Source: Hymenobacter sp. BT559
GTDB taxonomy: Bacteria > Bacteroidota > Bacteroidia > Cytophagales > Hymenobacteraceae
DNA length: 64,000 nucleotides
Assembly (NCBI RefSeq): GCF_017571525.1
Contig: NZ_JAGETY010000006.1
Span: 124,001-188,000, forward strand
Direction: 5' to 3'
A program made the translations under genes and the position numbers. Every line of letters begins with the position of its first letter. Position 1 is the stretch's first letter. Below the pieces are notes generated by a model. It saw nothing but the letters and a program-made list of their open reading frames with translations, had not been told where the DNA came from and ran no database searches. This document shows positions 17,060 to 24,880 of this stretch, in pieces.

Positions 17060-17074
17060 CTACGTTATCTGTTT

Positions 17075-18367
17075 ATGGCTTCCCTTTTCGATACTCCTAC
17101 CACGGCCCCGCTGGCCGAGCGCCGCCGCCCACGCCGCCTGGCCGACTACGCGGGCCAAACCCATTTGCTGGGCCCAAACGGCGTGCTACGCCGCTACCTG
17201 GCTGCGGGGCGCCTACCCTCGCTCATTCTGTGGGGCCCGCCGGGCGTGGGCAAAACCACGCTAGCCCTACTGCTGGCCGACGAGCTGAAGCGACCCTTTG
17301 CCATGCTTTCGGCCATCAATGCCGGGGTGAAAGATGTGCGTGAGGTCATCGACCGCGCCAAAAAGCAGGCCGGTACCATCCTGTTTATCGATGAAATTCA
17401 CCGCTTTAGCAAGGCGCAGCAAGATGCGCTGCTGGGGGCGGTGGAGAATGGCACCGTCACGCTCATCGGGGCGACTACCGAAAATCCGTCGTTTGAGGTA
17501 ATTCCGGCCCTGCTCTCGCGCTGCCAGGTGTACACGCTAGAGGCACTGAGCGCCGACACGCTGCGCGACATCGTGCGCCGGGCGCTGGCCGAAGACGAAA
17601 TTCTAAGTAAGATTCCGGTCGATGTCATCGAAGACCACGCCCTGCTAGCCCTCTCGGGCGGCGATGCGCGCAAGCTGCTCGGCCTGCTGGAGCTGGTAGT
17701 CGAAAGCATGCCCCCCGACCCTAGCGGCCGCGTGCAGCTCACCGACGAGGCCGTGCAGCGCACCGCCCAGCGCCCGCTGGCCCGCTACGACAAGGGCGGC
17801 GAAATGCACTACGACGTCATCTCAGCCTTTATTAAAAGCATCCGCGGCTCGGACCCCAACGCCGCGCTCTACTACCTGGCCGTGATGCTGGAGGGCGGCG
17901 AAGATGTGAAATTTATCGCCCGGCGCCTGCTTATTCTGAGTTCCGAAGACATCGGCAACGCCAATCCCAACGCCCTGCTGCTCGCCCAGAGCTGTTTTCA
18001 GGCCTGCACCGTTATCGGCCTGCCCGAGTCGGATTTGATTCTCAGCCAGACGGTCATTTACCTTGCCACCTCGCCCAAGAGCAATGCCGCTTACACAGCC
18101 ATTCGGGCGGCGCAGGCGCAGGTGCGGCAGCAGGGTGTGCACCCCGTGCCGGTGCCGCTGCGCAATGCCCCCACCAAGCTGATGAAGGAGCTCGGCTACG
18201 GCCAGGCCTACCAATACTCGCACAATGGCGAAGGCAATTTTGCCTACCAGGAGTTTATGCCCGAGGCGCTGAGCGGCACACGCTACTACGACCCCGGCGA
18301 CAACCCCGCCGAGGCCAAAATCCGGGAGCGCCTGCGCGGCTGGTGGCAGGAAAAGTATGGTTACTAG
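17075..18367 (+). CDS. rarA: replication-associated recombination protein A (AAA+ ATPase)
   Basis: 430 residues, the usual RarA/MgsA size. This clamp-loader-like AAA+ ATPase acts at stalled replication forks and displaces DNA ends. The order is complete: the N-terminal [17 protein letters not shown] box, Walker [10 protein letters not shown] (about 54-62), Walker [10 protein letters not shown] (about 106-114), sensor 1 [10 protein letters not shown], arginine finger LLSRCQVY, sensor 2 [10 protein letters not shown], and the C-terminal tetramerisation region ([31 protein letters not shown]; ending with [14 protein letters not shown] [18 protein letters not shown]). The start ATG is 15 bp after the inverted repeat. 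It appears monocistronic. Confidence 0.97.
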   Translation: MASLFDTPTTAPLAERRRPRRLADYAGQTHLLGPNGVLRRYLAAGRLPSLILWGPPGVGKTTLALLLADELKRPFAMLSAINAGVKDVREVIDRAKKQAGTILFIDEIHRFSKAQQDALLGAVENGTVTLIGATTENPSFEVIPALLSRCQVYTLEALSADTLRDIVRRALAEDEILSKIPVDVIEDHALLALSGGDARKLLGLLELVVESMPPDPSGRVQLTDEAVQRTAQRPLARYDKGGEMHYDVISAFIKSIRGSDPNAALYYLAVMLEGGEDVKFIARRLLILSSEDIGNANPNALLLAQSCFQACTVIGLPESDLILSQTVIYLATSPKSNAAYTAIRAAQAQVRQQGVHPVPVPLRNAPTKLMKELGYGQAYQYSHNGEGNFAYQEFMPEALSGTRYYDPGDNPAEAKIRERLRGWWQEKYGY

Positions 18368-18376
18368 CCCAGCCCT

Positions 18377-18590
18377 CAGATTTAAACGGATTTAACGGTT
18401 TGCGCCGATACGCCTACCTGCGGTGGGCTGACTACGCGGGGCCGCAGCCTGCGACTAAGCTTGCGCAGTGTAATGCGCAAGCCAGGGCCGCGATATAACC
18501 TGGCAGCAAGCGGCGGCTGTATCTTGCCGCTCGCGTAGTCAGCTTGCTTTAGCAAGCGTATCGGCGCAATCCATTAATCCGTTAAATCTG
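18377..18590. repeat. 214-bp foldback repeat between rarA and sppA
   Basis: The outer arms start with CAGATTTAAACGGATTTAAC (18377 on) and return as GTTAAATCTG (18581-18590); CGATACGC pairs with GCGTATCG further in, and GCTGACTACGCG with CGCGTAGTCAGC. The right arm ends 7 bp before the GTG start of sppA. A related half-copy lies at 24822-24880. Confidence 0.88.
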
Positions 18591-18597
18591 CGGTCCT

Positions 18598-20376
18598 GTG
18601 AGGCAATTTTTTAAGTTTGTGCTAGCCACTGTGGTGGGGCTGGTAGTGTTTTCGGTGCTGGGCTTTATTCTGCTGACGGGCCTAGCCGCAGCCCTTAGCC
18701 GCAGCACCGCCACCAGGCCGGTAGCCAGCAACTCGGTGCTTGAGTTAAAATTTGACAAGCCCATTTCGGAGCGCAAGCAGAGCGCCGACTTGCTGGGTAA
18801 CAGCGGCTCGACGCTGGGGTTGGTTGGGATAAAAGACGTCATTCGCCGGGCCAAAACTGACGATGACATCAAGGGCATTTTGCTTAATCTGGAGCTGGTG
18901 CAGGGCGGCATGGCTAGCCTCGAAGAGGTGCGCGACGCGCTGCTCGACTTCAAGCGCTCGGGTAAGTTCATCGTGGCGTACCACGAGATTTCGTCGGAGA
19001 AAAGCTACTACCTCTCCTCGGTGGCCGATGAAATTTACCTGCACCCGCAGGGCACGCTGGAGTTCAATGGCTTGAGCTCGGAGGTGATGTTCTACAAGCG
19101 GCTGTTCGACAAGGCTGGCATCGAGCCCTACATCTTCCGGGTGGGCTCCTTCAAGAGCGCCGTGGAGCCGTTCTTTCGCGAAAACTTTTCCGACTCAGCT
19201 CGCTACCAGACGGTAGCCTACCTCAACTCGCTCAACGACCACATGATTGGCCAGGTGGCCGAGAGCCGCAAGATTCCGGCGCAGCGCCTCAAGGTGATTT
19301 CCGACTCGATGCTGGTGCACAATGCCAAAGACGCCCTGCGGCTGCACCTCGTCACCAAGCTCGGCTACTTCGACCAGGTGCAGGACTATATGCGCGGTAA
19401 GCTGGGCATTAAAGCCGATAAGAAGCCTAGCGTAGTGAGCCTGAGCGACTACCAGGATAACAGCAAGACCGACGAAAAGGAAGGCAATACCAGCGGCAAC
19501 CGCATCGCCGTCATCTACGCCGAGGGCGACATCGTAACCGGCCGCGGCTCGGACGACAATATCGGCAGCGACAAGTTTGCCGAAGCCATCCGCAAGGCCC
19601 GCCTCGACGATAAGGTGAAGGCCGTGGTGCTGCGCATCAACTCGCCCGGCGGCTCGTCGCTGGCCTCCGACATCATCTACCGCGAGGTGGTGCTGACCAA
19701 GAAGGTGAAGCCTATCATCGCCAGCATGAGCGACGTGGCGGCTAGCGGCGGCTACTACATTGCCATGGCCTGCGATACCATCGTGGCCCATCCTAATACC
19801 ATTACGGGCTCCATCGGCGTGTTTGGCGTGCTGCCCAACATCCAGCCGCTGCTGGCCGATAAGCTCGGCATCACCGTCGACCGCGTTACGACGGGCAAGT
19901 TCTCCGACCTACCCACCATCACCCGCGCCCTCACGCCCTACGAGAAGCAACAGCTTCAATTAGAAGTGAATGATATCTATGCCGACTTCACTACCAAGGC
20001 CGCGCTAGGCCGCCACATGCCCGTCGAGCGTCTGCGCCGCATCGCGTCGGGCCGGGTGTGGAGCGGCAGCGAGGGCAAGCAGATTGGCCTCGTCGACGTG
20101 CTGGGCTCGTACGAAGACGCGCTAAAAATTGCCGCCGCCCGCGCGCACATCAAGGCCGACGACTACCAGGTGCAGCGCCTGCCGCGCCAAAAAACGGCAA
20201 TCGAGAAGTTCTTCAGCCGCTTCACTGGCGGCGGCGACGATGACCAGGCCGCTGCCGAAGCCCGCGTGCTGCAAGCCAAGCTCGGCCCGCTCTACCCGGC
20301 CGTGCGCCAGTACCAGCAGCTCATGCAGATGCGCGGCGTGCAGGCGCGCCTGCCGTATGAGCTGGAAATCAAGTAG
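18598..20376 (+). CDS. sppA: signal peptide peptidase SppA, 67K type
   Basis: 592 residues, the length of the two-domain 67K form. A single N-terminal membrane helix (about 7-30) anchors it facing the periplasm. The general base Lys186 sits in RVGSFKSAVEPF in the first S49 domain and the nucleophile Ser383 in SDVAASGGYYIAMACD of the second; both are needed for cleavage of leftover signal peptides in the membrane. The start codon is GTG at 18598, directly before the basic MRQFFKF residues; no ATG fits. The foldback repeat just upstream would place a large hairpin close to the initiation site. Confidence 0.95.
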   Translation: MRQFFKFVLATVVGLVVFSVLGFILLTGLAAALSRSTATRPVASNSVLELKFDKPISERKQSADLLGNSGSTLGLVGIKDVIRRAKTDDDIKGILLNLELVQGGMASLEEVRDALLDFKRSGKFIVAYHEISSEKSYYLSSVADEIYLHPQGTLEFNGLSSEVMFYKRLFDKAGIEPYIFRVGSFKSAVEPFFRENFSDSARYQTVAYLNSLNDHMIGQVAESRKIPAQRLKVISDSMLVHNAKDALRLHLVTKLGYFDQVQDYMRGKLGIKADKKPSVVSLSDYQDNSKTDEKEGNTSGNRIAVIYAEGDIVTGRGSDDNIGSDKFAEAIRKARLDDKVKAVVLRINSPGGSSLASDIIYREVVLTKKVKPIIASMSDVAASGGYYIAMACDTIVAHPNTITGSIGVFGVLPNIQPLLADKLGITVDRVTTGKFSDLPTITRALTPYEKQQLQLEVNDIYADFTTKAALGRHMPVERLRRIASGRVWSGSEGKQIGLVDVLGSYEDALKIAAARAHIKADDYQVQRLPRQKTAIEKFFSRFTGGGDDDQAAAEARVLQAKLGPLYPAVRQYQQLMQMRGVQARLPYELEIK

Positions 20377-20394
20377 TCTATCAGCAAGTAATAA

Positions 20395-20502
20395 AAAAGA
20401 ACGTCCTGCTGCGCCGGTCGAAGCATCTCGCTCGCGCCGCTAGGGTCACTAACCCAACGAAACGGGAGAGATACTTCGACCGACTCAGCAGAATGTTCTT
20501 TT
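20395..20502. repeat. inverted repeat, CATGCTG/GAAGCATCT family, between sppA and M1 peptidase gene
   Basis: AAAAGAACGTCCTGCTG at 20395 returns as CAGCAGAATGTTCTTTT ending at 20502, with inner GGTCGAAGCATCTC against GAGATACTTCGACC. Related to the elements at 38820, 39938 and 58261. Confidence 0.85.
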
Positions 20503-20516
20503 GTGAAATGGTTTTT

Positions 20517-22400
20517 ATGAATAAGCTTTTCCCTGCGGTAGCAGCCGCGTTTGTCCTGGCTAGCCTCGCCCCCACGGCCCACGCCCAAACCACCCTGTAC
20601 CAGCCCCGCGACATCAAGCGGGCTTATGCCAAGGGCACCCGCGCCGCCGACGGCCGCCCCGGCCCCAACTACTGGCAAAACCGCGCCCGCTACGACATTA
20701 CGGTGCAGGCTGCGCCGCCCGCGCGCGACATTCGGGGCCGTGAAACCATCACGTATTTCAACAATAGCCCCGATACGCTTAAGAGCCTGACCATCCGGCT
20801 TATTCAGAATATTCATAAGCCCGGCGTGGCGCGTGAAGGCGATGCCTCGCCTGATTATATCACCGAGGGTGTTTCCATCGATTCCTTCGCCGTGGGCGGG
20901 CAGACCCGGCAGTACAACGGCCGCGGCGGCGCTACCGCCCAGGTCATTGCCCTGGCCAAGCCCCTGCTGCCCCACGACTCGGTGCGGCTGGCCTTCGGCT
21001 GGCACTTCCCCATCTCGGAGCAGAGCGGCCGCGAGGGCATGCTCGATAAAACGACCTTTTTCCTGGCCTACTTCTACCCGCGCGTTGCGGTGTACGACGA
21101 CTACAACGGCTGGGACCGTCTGCCTTTTGTAGACAGCAAGGAGTTTTACAACGACTTTAATGACTACACGTTGCGGGTGCGGGTGCCGGCCAATTACCTC
21201 GTGTGGGCCACCGGCACGCTGCAAAACCCCAAGCAGGTATTGCAGCCCGCGTTTGCCAAAAAGCTGGAGAAGTCGATGACCAGCGACCAGATTATTCACA
21301 TCGCCACGCCCGCCGACCTGGCCAAGAAAAACATCACGGCCCAGCAGCCCTTCAACACCTGGGTGTGGAAGGCCAGCGACATTTCGGACGTGACGCTGGC
21401 TCTGAGCAACCACTACGACTGGGACGCGGCTAGCGTAGTAGTAGACCCCGCCACCAAGCGCCGAGCCAGCGTGCAGGCCGCCTTTGGCGACTCGACCGAG
21501 GATTTTCACTCATCCGTCAAGTTCAGCCAGAACGCGCTGAGCTGGTTTTCGCGCAACTGGCCCGGCGTGCCCTATCCGTTTCCAAAGATGACGGTGGTGC
21601 AGGGCTTTGCCGACATGGAATACCCGATGATGGTGAACGACAGCCCCGAAAAGGACCTGAAATTTGCCCAGCTGGTGCAAGACCACGAAATCGCCCACAC
21701 CTACTTCCCGTTCTACATGGGCATCAACGAGAGCCGCTACGCTTTCATGGATGAGGGGTGGGCCACCACGTTTGAGCTGCTCATCGGGCGGGCCGAGAAT
21801 GGCCCGGCGGCGGCCGACGAGTTTTACCGCAAGTTTCGGGTCACGCGCTGGATAAATGACCCTAGCACGGCCGAAGACCTGCCCGTTATTACCCCGAGCA
21901 GCGAGCTCAAGGCTGGCTACGGCAACAACTCCTACGGTAAAGCATCGCTGAGCTACCTGGCGCTCAAGGATATGCTGGGCGATGACTTGTTCAAGAAATG
22001 CCTGCACACCTACATGGACCGCTGGCACAGCAAGCACCCCATTCCGTGGGATTACTTCAACTCGATGAGCAGCGCTTCGGGCCAGGACCTGACCTGGTTT
22101 TTCCAGAACTGGTTTTTCAGCAATGGCTACATCGACCTGGCGCTCACCAAAGCCGACAAAACGGCCCAGGGCACGGTCGTAACCATCCAGAACGTGGGCG
22201 GCTTTGCCGTGCCCGTTGACCTGAAAGTGACCTACGCCGATGGCAGCAGCGAAACGCTGCATCGCTCGCCCGAGCTCTGGCGCGCCAACCAGCAGCAGGC
22301 CAGCCTCACCATTCCGGCTGGCAAGGCCGTACAAAGTGTGGCCTTCGACCACGGCCTCTACCTCGACGCCGACCCGAAAAACGACCGGCTAGCCCTATAA
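20517..22400 (+). CDS. exported M1 family zinc metallopeptidase
   Basis: About 627 residues from the ATG at 20517, which directly precedes a signal peptide (to about 24, THAQ); the frame extends 8 codons further but into the repeat. M1 aminopeptidases trim N-terminal residues from peptides. The N-terminal beta saddle (about 40-240) is followed by the catalytic domain with an exopeptidase-like GFADMEYPMMV (variant of GxMEN) and the zinc motif HEIAH (about 390) with the distal Glu in FMDEGWATTFE. The C-terminal region after about 470 includes SYLALKDMLGDDLFKKCLHTYM and an Ig-like end. It should act in the periplasm. Confidence 0.93.
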   Translation: MNKLFPAVAAAFVLASLAPTAHAQTTLYQPRDIKRAYAKGTRAADGRPGPNYWQNRARYDITVQAAPPARDIRGRETITYFNNSPDTLKSLTIRLIQNIHKPGVAREGDASPDYITEGVSIDSFAVGGQTRQYNGRGGATAQVIALAKPLLPHDSVRLAFGWHFPISEQSGREGMLDKTTFFLAYFYPRVAVYDDYNGWDRLPFVDSKEFYNDFNDYTLRVRVPANYLVWATGTLQNPKQVLQPAFAKKLEKSMTSDQIIHIATPADLAKKNITAQQPFNTWVWKASDISDVTLALSNHYDWDAASVVVDPATKRRASVQAAFGDSTEDFHSSVKFSQNALSWFSRNWPGVPYPFPKMTVVQGFADMEYPMMVNDSPEKDLKFAQLVQDHEIAHTYFPFYMGINESRYAFMDEGWATTFELLIGRAENGPAAADEFYRKFRVTRWINDPSTAEDLPVITPSSELKAGYGNNSYGKASLSYLALKDMLGDDLFKKCLHTYMDRWHSKHPIPWDYFNSMSSASGQDLTWFFQNWFFSNGYIDLALTKADKTAQGTVVTIQNVGGFAVPVDLKVTYADGSSETLHRSPELWRANQQQASLTIPAGKAVQSVAFDHGLYLDADPKNDRLAL

Positions 22401-22407
22401 CCCAACC

Positions 22408-22520
22408 AGTAGCGCGAAGCTTCCGCATCGTGCGCGAGCAGCGCGAGCGTCTCGCGCTGGGGCCACCTGGCCCCGCCGTCTCGCTGCCGCTCGCGCACGA
22501 AGCGGAAGCTTCGCGCTACT
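22408..22520. repeat. inverted repeat, AGTAGCGCGAAGC family, upstream of the purine phosphorylase gene
   Basis: Begins AGTAGCGCGAAGCTTCCGC at 22408 and closes with GCGGAAGCTTCGCGCTACT at 22520, with GTGCGCGAGC pairing GCTCGCGCAC inside. A second member of this family lies at 56532-56645. Confidence 0.9.
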
Positions 22521-22534
22521 TACTTCTTTATCCC

Positions 22535-23353
22535 ATGCAAGCCATCCGCGAAGCCGCTGCCTATATTCAGGCACATTCCAATAATTTTCAGCCAGTTACC
22601 GGCATTATTCTCGGTACCGGGCTAGGGGCCCTAGCCAAGGAGGTCGAAGTAGCACATGAAATCAGCTACGCCGACATTCCCAATTTTCCGGTGAGCACCG
22701 TGGAGAGCCACGCCGGGCGCCTGCTGCTCGGCACCCTGGCCGGGCAACAAGTGGCGGTGCTGCAGGGGCGCTTTCATTATTATGAGGGCTATACGATGCC
22801 GCAGGTGGTGCTGCCTGTGCGGGTGCTCAAGCTTCTGGGTATCAAGAAGTTGTTTGTTAGCAATGCGGCTGGCGGGCTCAACCCGGAGTTTGCCATGTCC
22901 GATTTGGTGCTTATCGAAGACCACATCAACCTGCTGCCCACCAATCCGCTTATCGGCCCCAACCTCGACGAGCTGGGCCCGCGCTTTCCCGATATGTTTG
23001 CGCCCTACGATGCCGACCTGCTAGCCCGCGCCCGTGCGGCGGCCGAGGCGCTGGGGCAGGGGAGTACTACCCAGCGTGGCGTGTACGTGGCCGTGCCCGG
23101 CCCCATGCTCGAAACGCCCGCCGAGTACCGCTACTTGCGCACCATCGGGGCCGACGCCGTAGGCATGAGCACTGTGCCGGAGGTTATTGCGGCCCGTCAC
23201 CTGGGCCTGCCGGTGCTGGCCGTGTCAGTTATCACCGACCTCTGCTACCCCGGTCAGCTCAAGCCCGTGCAGCTGCCGGAGATATTAGCTGCGGCCGCCA
23301 CCGCCGAGCCTCGCCTCACGGCCCTCATGAAAGCCGTGCTGACGCAGGGCTAG
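22535..23353 (+). CDS. punA: purine nucleoside phosphorylase (trimeric PNP-I type)
   Basis: 272 residues from the ATG at 22535; the reading frame runs back to 22430 only through the inverted repeat, which I do not count as coding. The enzyme splits inosine, guanosine or xanthosine with phosphate in the salvage pathway. Motifs: ILGTGLGALA (phosphate loop), ESHAGRLLLGTLAG, RFHYYEGYTMPQVVLPVRVL, SNAAGGLNPEF, YVAVPGPMLETPAEYRYLRTIGADAVGMSTVPEVIAARH, and SVITDLC with the base-binding Asn/Asp position as Asp. The whole family pattern is intact. It is followed by the hairpin that covers the start of the next small gene. Confidence 0.95.
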   Translation: MQAIREAAAYIQAHSNNFQPVTGIILGTGLGALAKEVEVAHEISYADIPNFPVSTVESHAGRLLLGTLAGQQVAVLQGRFHYYEGYTMPQVVLPVRVLKLLGIKKLFVSNAAGGLNPEFAMSDLVLIEDHINLLPTNPLIGPNLDELGPRFPDMFAPYDADLLARARAAAEALGQGSTTQRGVYVAVPGPMLETPAEYRYLRTIGADAVGMSTVPEVIAARHLGLPVLAVSVITDLCYPGQLKPVQLPEILAAAATAEPRLTALMKAVLTQG

Positions 23354-23378
23354 CGGGCTGCTGGACTAAGTAAGCCGA

Positions 23379-23456
23379 GCTAAGAATAGCAGATTTTTCA
23401 TACAAAGCATAGCTTGCTATACGAGATTGCTGTATGAAAAATCTGCTATTCTTGGC
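23379..23456. repeat. inverted repeat overlapping the start codon of the small exported protein gene
   Basis: Arms 23379-23404 and 23431-23456 match at 25 of 26 positions, with a 26-nt loop that has its own ATAGC/GCTAT stem. The right arm contains the ATG (23434) and the first codons of the downstream gene, so the mRNA would bury its initiation region. Confidence 0.93.
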
Positions 23457-23907
23457 GCTATGGCTACTGCGGCCATGGGCCGCGCTGGCACAAGATGCCT
23501 CACTGGCTACCCGGCCCGATAGCCTGCTCAAAGTAAACGTAGTGGGCAGCGGCCGCTACACGCACTGGCTGTACTCCATGAACGGGGAGCCAGTCACGAG
23601 CTCTACACTCAAAAAGCTGCTGGCCAAGTATCCTGAGTCGGCGGTCGAGCTGCATAAATACCGGGCGCAAAAGCGTAATGCGTTGTTGCTGCTGCCGGTT
23701 TTTGTAGCTTCGACAATAGTAGGTGGCCTAGCGGCTGACCAGCAGCGCGATAAGCCTGGCTCTAATTTCAGCAAAGCCCCGCTGCCCTTCTCTATTTCGC
23801 TCGCTGCTTTTTTTGGCAGTATCGCACTAGCGGTCAGCAACGACCACTACGAGAAAGCCATTGAGGCGTACAACGGTCATTTTCATAAGCGGCAGGCAGT
23901 TCGCTAG
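23434..23907 (+). CDS. small exported membrane-linked protein of unknown function
   Basis: 157 residues. Signal peptide MKNLLFLALWLLRPWAALAQ, then a soluble part (about 21-85, containing YTHWLYSMNGEPVTSSTLKKLLAKYPES, a pattern seen in Bacteroidota small proteins with repeated structure-gene-like annotations), then two hydrophobic helices (about 86-105 and 120-137) separated by a polar loop. No family named. The first codons are formed by one arm of a 26-bp inverted repeat, so the start region is self-complementary; a regulated or reduced translation is likely. It faces the DUF4249 gene convergently with 2 bp between stops. Confidence 0.6.
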   Translation: MKNLLFLALWLLRPWAALAQDASLATRPDSLLKVNVVGSGRYTHWLYSMNGEPVTSSTLKKLLAKYPESAVELHKYRAQKRNALLLLPVFVASTIVGGLAADQQRDKPGSNFSKAPLPFSISLAAFFGSIALAVSNDHYEKAIEAYNGHFHKRQAVR

Positions 23908-23909
23908 CC

Positions 23910-24779
23910 TCACTTTAGAATAACCGTGCGCTTGTCGCTCACGAGCACTGAAAATACCCCAAGCCCGCCCTGCACCGTGCTGTGAATGGCGGAGGGCTGG
24001 GCGAAGGGGTTGCCGTTGGCATTGCGGGCGTTGCGCACCGACTGCCGGAAGTCGAAATACAGCGAGTCGACGTGGTAGAGCGTAGCCGTCACGGTGTCGC
24101 CCGGCCGGAAGCGGTAGGTGGTGACCTGTGCGTAGGATTGCCCATTGAAGAGCTTGTCGCGAATGTCGTTGTCAGTTTCCGAGTTGTTGGCCGGCTTGCC
24201 CTTGTGCAGCATCAGGCGGTAGAAGTCGATGGTGGCGCCGGGGTCGGTCCACTTCGTCATGAAATAGGCTTTCTTGTTATCACCCGTTAGCCCATTAAAC
24301 TTGTATTTAACCGAGTCGATAGGAATAAATGTCGGCGTGATGGCCGTGCCCGTAAGGTGCCGGCCGCGCTTGTCCTGCGCATCGAGGCCAAACTGCTGGC
24401 CGGCCGTTGCGGTAATAGCTCGGGTACCGATGTGCGTATAATACTTCCCGGTTGAGGCATCGATACCGGGGCTGAAGCGTAGCGGCATGGGCTGCCCGCC
24501 CGGCAGTGTCAACGACACCGTTACGTCGGTGGGCAATTGAATGGTCTGCCCATTGGGCAGCGTCAGAATCTGCGAGCCCGCCGCAATAGCCTGGCCGTTA
24601 TCCAGGTAGGGCACTGACTCCGTGATGGATAAGCGAGGTACTACGCCGCTTTCTAAGTAGCACTCTGCTACCAGCTGGTTGGGGTAGGTTGGCAGTACTA
24701 CGTTGGCATCATTTTGCAGTTTTTTGCAGCCAGCCAGCACCCCAAGCAACCCAAACCCTATTAAAACCTTCCGACGCAT
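23910..24779 (-). CDS. DUF4249 domain outer membrane lipoprotein
   Basis: 289 residues from the ATG at 24779, which starts a lipoprotein signal (LLGVLAGC, lipid Cys about 18); a frame to 24797 lacks signal-peptide support. The DUF4249 pattern is visible: LVAECYLESGVVPRLSITESVPY, a TVSLTLPGG beta strand, YYTHIGTRAITATAGQQFGLDAQDKRGRHLTGTA-like strands and a late DSLYFDFRQSVRNARNANGNPFAQPS block. DUF4249 proteins are encoded next to TonB receptors, as here, and are thought to act as surface partner lipoproteins of the receptor. It is downstream of the receptor gene on the same strand, separated by 101 bp holding a repeat half-copy. Confidence 0.9.
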   Translation of the reverse strand: MRRKVLIGFGLLGVLAGCKKLQNDANVVLPTYPNQLVAECYLESGVVPRLSITESVPYLDNGQAIAAGSQILTLPNGQTIQLPTDVTVSLTLPGGQPMPLRFSPGIDASTGKYYTHIGTRAITATAGQQFGLDAQDKRGRHLTGTAITPTFIPIDSVKYKFNGLTGDNKKAYFMTKWTDPGATIDFYRLMLHKGKPANNSETDNDIRDKLFNGQSYAQVTTYRFRPGDTVTATLYHVDSLYFDFRQSVRNARNANGNPFAQPSAIHSTVQGGLGVFSVLVSDKRTVILK

Positions 24780-24821
24780 ACTCACTACCAAAAACATACT
24801 TACTAAAAATAACCCTCTAAA

Positions 24822-24880
24822 AGCCAGCCTGCTTTAGCTGGCGTATCTGCGAAATCCGTTTAGTTCGTTTGAATCTGCGG
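24822..24880. repeat. half-copy of the 18377-18590 repeat family
   Basis: AGCCTGCTTTAGCTGGCGTATCTGCG followed by AATCCGTTTAGTTCG and GAATCTGCGG parallels, in order, the right half of the 18377-18590 foldback (GCTTGCTTTAGCAAGCGTATCGGCG... AATCTGCGG). It ends directly at the stop codon of the TonB receptor gene. Confidence 0.7.

Noticed and set aside
20292..21509. 405-residue open frame on the minus strand, antisense to the M1 peptidase gene
   Set aside because: Shadow frame created by high GC third positions; no recognisable domain, no start context, fully overlapped by a gene with HExxH and signal peptide.
22430..22534. N-terminal extension of the purine nucleoside phosphorylase frame
   Set aside because: Encoded entirely by the inverted repeat; the enzyme begins normally at MQAIREAAAYI.
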